A DNA stretch of 6,897 bases from JBMFLE01 sp049971355 (GTDB lineage: Bacteria > Patescibacteriota > Patescibacteriia > UBA2591 > UBA4787). The notes below the pieces were generated by a model. That model was not told the origin of the DNA, did no database searches, and saw nothing but the letters and a program-made list of their open reading frames with translations. This document shows positions 5,727 through 6,897 of the stretch, in pieces (the first letter of the stretch is position 1; every line of letters begins with the position of its first letter). Location: positions 1 through 6,897 of the forward strand of contig JBMFLE010000033.1 of assembly GCA_049971355.1 (NCBI GenBank), written 5' to 3'. The translations under genes and the position numbers were made by a program.

Positions 5727-6353
5727 ATGGATGATTTAAAACAAAACAAAAAGGGATTTTCGAAAATGACATTTCTTTTCGGTTTTTTGGCTGGAATAGC
5801 TATTTTTAGTTTGATTTCTTTTGTTTTGTTAGCAGTGAATAGGTGCTTAGAGTGTCGAGCTGTAGTTCAGAAAGAACAAACAAAAAAGGAGGAACCACAG
5901 AATCAGCCCCCGCCATCAACAGCTCAGCCGCAAAAAGAAGGAATGGAATCAAAAATTGTCGGACAAGTCGGGACATTTTATGAAGTTAGCGAGCCGATTT
6001 GTAAAAGAAATGGTAAGCCATTAGTTTTTATGTTTTCGACCAGTTGGTGCCCTCATTGTCAATGGGCGAAACCGATGTTTCAGAAGGTAGTTAAAGATTA
6101 TACCCAGAAGGGGAAAATTCTTGCCTACCAATGGGAGCTGGATACTAACGATGATACGCTGACTGCTAGCAAAGAAACTGCTATTCCGCCAGAGGATATG
6201 GCCTTGTATGAAAAATATAATCCCCAGGGTTCGATTCCGACTTTTGTTTTTGGTTGCAAATATTATCGAATCGGCACTGGGCATGAAAGAACAAATGATA
6301 CCGCTGCTGAAGAAAAAGAGTTTAAGGAATTGATTGATAAGTTATTGAAATAA
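5727..6353 (+). CDS. membrane-anchored thioredoxin-fold protein (WCPHC)
   Basis: This 208-residue protein has a short basic N-terminus, one membrane segment (about residues 15-37), a low-complexity Q/P/E/K linker (about 46-74), and a thioredoxin-like domain. The active site is W107-C108-P109-H110-C111 in FMFSTSWCPHCQWAKPMF; CPHC is the dithiol pair typical of DsbA. The family cis-proline is in GSIPTFVFG (P171). It is inferred to be anchored in the membrane with the redox domain outside the cytoplasm, handling thiols or disulfides of exported proteins. Extra cysteines are C92, C177 and a second CxxC, C40-L-E-C43, directly after the membrane segment. There is no lipobox (NRC precedes C40), so it is a signal anchor rather than a lipoprotein. 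An internal ATG at 5766 has an AGGGA about 9 nt upstream and would remove 13 residues while keeping the membrane segment; 5727 is kept but uncertain. Oxidase versus reductase role cannot be settled. Confidence 0.85.
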   Translation: MDDLKQNKKGFSKMTFLFGFLAGIAIFSLISFVLLAVNRCLECRAVVQKEQTKKEEPQNQPPPSTAQPQKEGMESKIVGQVGTFYEVSEPICKRNGKPLVFMFSTSWCPHCQWAKPMFQKVVKDYTQKGKILAYQWELDTNDDTLTASKETAIPPEDMALYEKYNPQGSIPTFVFGCKYYRIGTGHERTNDTAAEEKEFKELIDKLLK

Positions 6354-6401
6354 CAACATTTACCTTAGCTGTCTCATTTTAGACGACCGATTATTTTTAT
6401 T

Positions 6402-6897
6402 ATGTTTATTTTTAATTTTTTTCATGAATATCATCCTCAACCAGTTATTTTTCAGTTGGGGATGTTTTCTTTTCGTTGGTACGGATTATTAATGGCCATG
6501 GCTGTTGGTATTGGTTTGCTTTTAACAATTCGATTAGCAAAGGGATCTATAATTGGTTCAGAAAAAATTTGGGGGCTTGCTCCTTATTTAATTATTTTTG
6601 GATTTATTGGGGCTAGACTTTATCATGTGCTAAGCGAAATAGATTATTATTTAAAAAGACCTTTAGAAATTTTTTATGTTTGGCGAGGAGGTTTAGGTAT
6701 CTTTGGAACCATTATTGCCGGGGCGCTGGTTTTGCTTTTTTATACTCGAAAAAATCAAATTTCTTTTTGGTTATTGGCTGATCTCCTGGCGCCATCTTTG
6801 GCTTTAGGTGAAGCAATTGTTCGCTGGGGAAATTGGTTTAATCAGGAAAATTTTGGTCGCCCGACTAATTTACCTTGGGGTATTCCGGTTGACTGGC
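6402..6897 (+). CDS. lgt: prolipoprotein diacylglyceryl transferase, 5' part
   Basis: Lgt is the integral membrane enzyme that transfers diacylglycerol from phosphatidylglycerol to the lipobox cysteine of prolipoproteins, the first step of lipoprotein maturation. The frame is open from ATG 6402 to the window end: 165 codons plus one base, so the C-terminal part is missing. Family blocks are PVIFQLGMFSFRWYGLL (residues 14-30), FGFIGARLYHVL (67-78), VWRGGLGIFG (93-102), and the Lgt signature RWGNWFNQENFGRPT (141-155), with the conserved Arg at 141. Several membrane segments are evident (about 24-44, 58-76, 97-115 and 121-139). The block aligning with HGGLIG of E. coli reads FGTIIAG, so the His is Phe; R141 and the N/E/G pattern are intact. 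The gene starts 48 bp after the thioredoxin-like gene, probably in the same transcript. No SD is seen. Confidence 0.95.
   Translation, partial: MFIFNFFHEYHPQPVIFQLGMFSFRWYGLLMAMAVGIGLLLTIRLAKGSIIGSEKIWGLAPYLIIFGFIGARLYHVLSEIDYYLKRPLEIFYVWRGGLGIFGTIIAGALVLLFYTRKNQISFWLLADLLAPSLALGEAIVRWGNWFNQENFGRPTNLPWGIPVDW

Noticed and set aside
5549..5749. 66-codon reverse-strand frame over the repeat region
   Set aside because: Its composition (repeated IYE/YEF-like residues) follows from the ATTCGT words; no domain is recognised and it runs against a predicted promoter and into the thioredoxin-like gene.
5834..5858. Lipoprotein signal at C40 of the thioredoxin-like protein
   Set aside because: Residues before the Cys are V-N-R, not a lipobox; the segment fits a membrane anchor instead, despite lgt being next door.
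5885..5893. AAGGAGGA inside the thioredoxin-like gene
   Set aside because: No start codon lies at proper spacing; it encodes the Lys/Glu-rich linker.
6021..6284. 87-codon reverse-strand frame inside the thioredoxin-like gene
   Set aside because: It is the complement of the conserved WCPHC domain and shows no feature of its own.
6371..6384. GTCT-N6-AGAC stem between the thioredoxin-like gene and lgt as a terminator
   Set aside because: Only four base pairs with mixed A/T sequence downstream and no clean T-run; too weak to call.

Overview
The window reads as an AT-rich bacterial chromosome segment with every gene on the + strand and very short spacers. Gene content and protein style fit a small-genome Patescibacterium (CPR, perhaps a Parcubacteria-type lineage): a trimmed ribosomal protein L13, an L13/S9 gene overlap, few Shine-Dalgarno sites, and an intergenic patch of ATTCGT words. 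This placement is inference from style, not from a marker phylogeny. The standard genetic code fits: all eight visible stops are TAA and no reading frame needs an internal TGA.

Layout. Positions 1-1084 are the tail of a ribosomal protein cluster: the 3' end of rplQ (L17), then rplM (L13) and rpsI (S9), the last two overlapping by 26 bp. Positions 1102-3758 hold a cell-surface polysaccharide pair: a multi-spanning MOP-type flippase and a GT4-like glycosyltransferase, tightly packed behind rpsI. Positions 3760-5527 hold gatC and gatA, two subunits of the tRNA-dependent amidotransferase; gatB is not in the window. A promoter abuts the glycosyltransferase stop and would give gatC a nearly leaderless mRNA. 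Positions 5528-5726 are the only sizeable non-coding stretch: an extended -10 promoter overlapping the end of gatA, six ATTCGT words, and an imperfect hairpin with a GCGAAGC core bracketed by 9-bp direct repeats. Positions 5727-6897 hold a membrane-anchored thioredoxin-fold protein (WCPHC) and the first 165 codons of lgt, which runs off the window.

Functionally the genes cover ribosome assembly, Gln/Asn-tRNA formation and envelope work (polysaccharide export and glycosylation, extracytoplasmic thiol redox, lipoprotein lipidation). I see no mobile element, CRISPR array, tRNA, rRNA or defence system. The most distinctive signals are the two promoters with identical architecture (xTGACA, 17-bp spacer, TGN-extended -10) and the repeat/hairpin patch upstream of the thioredoxin-like gene.
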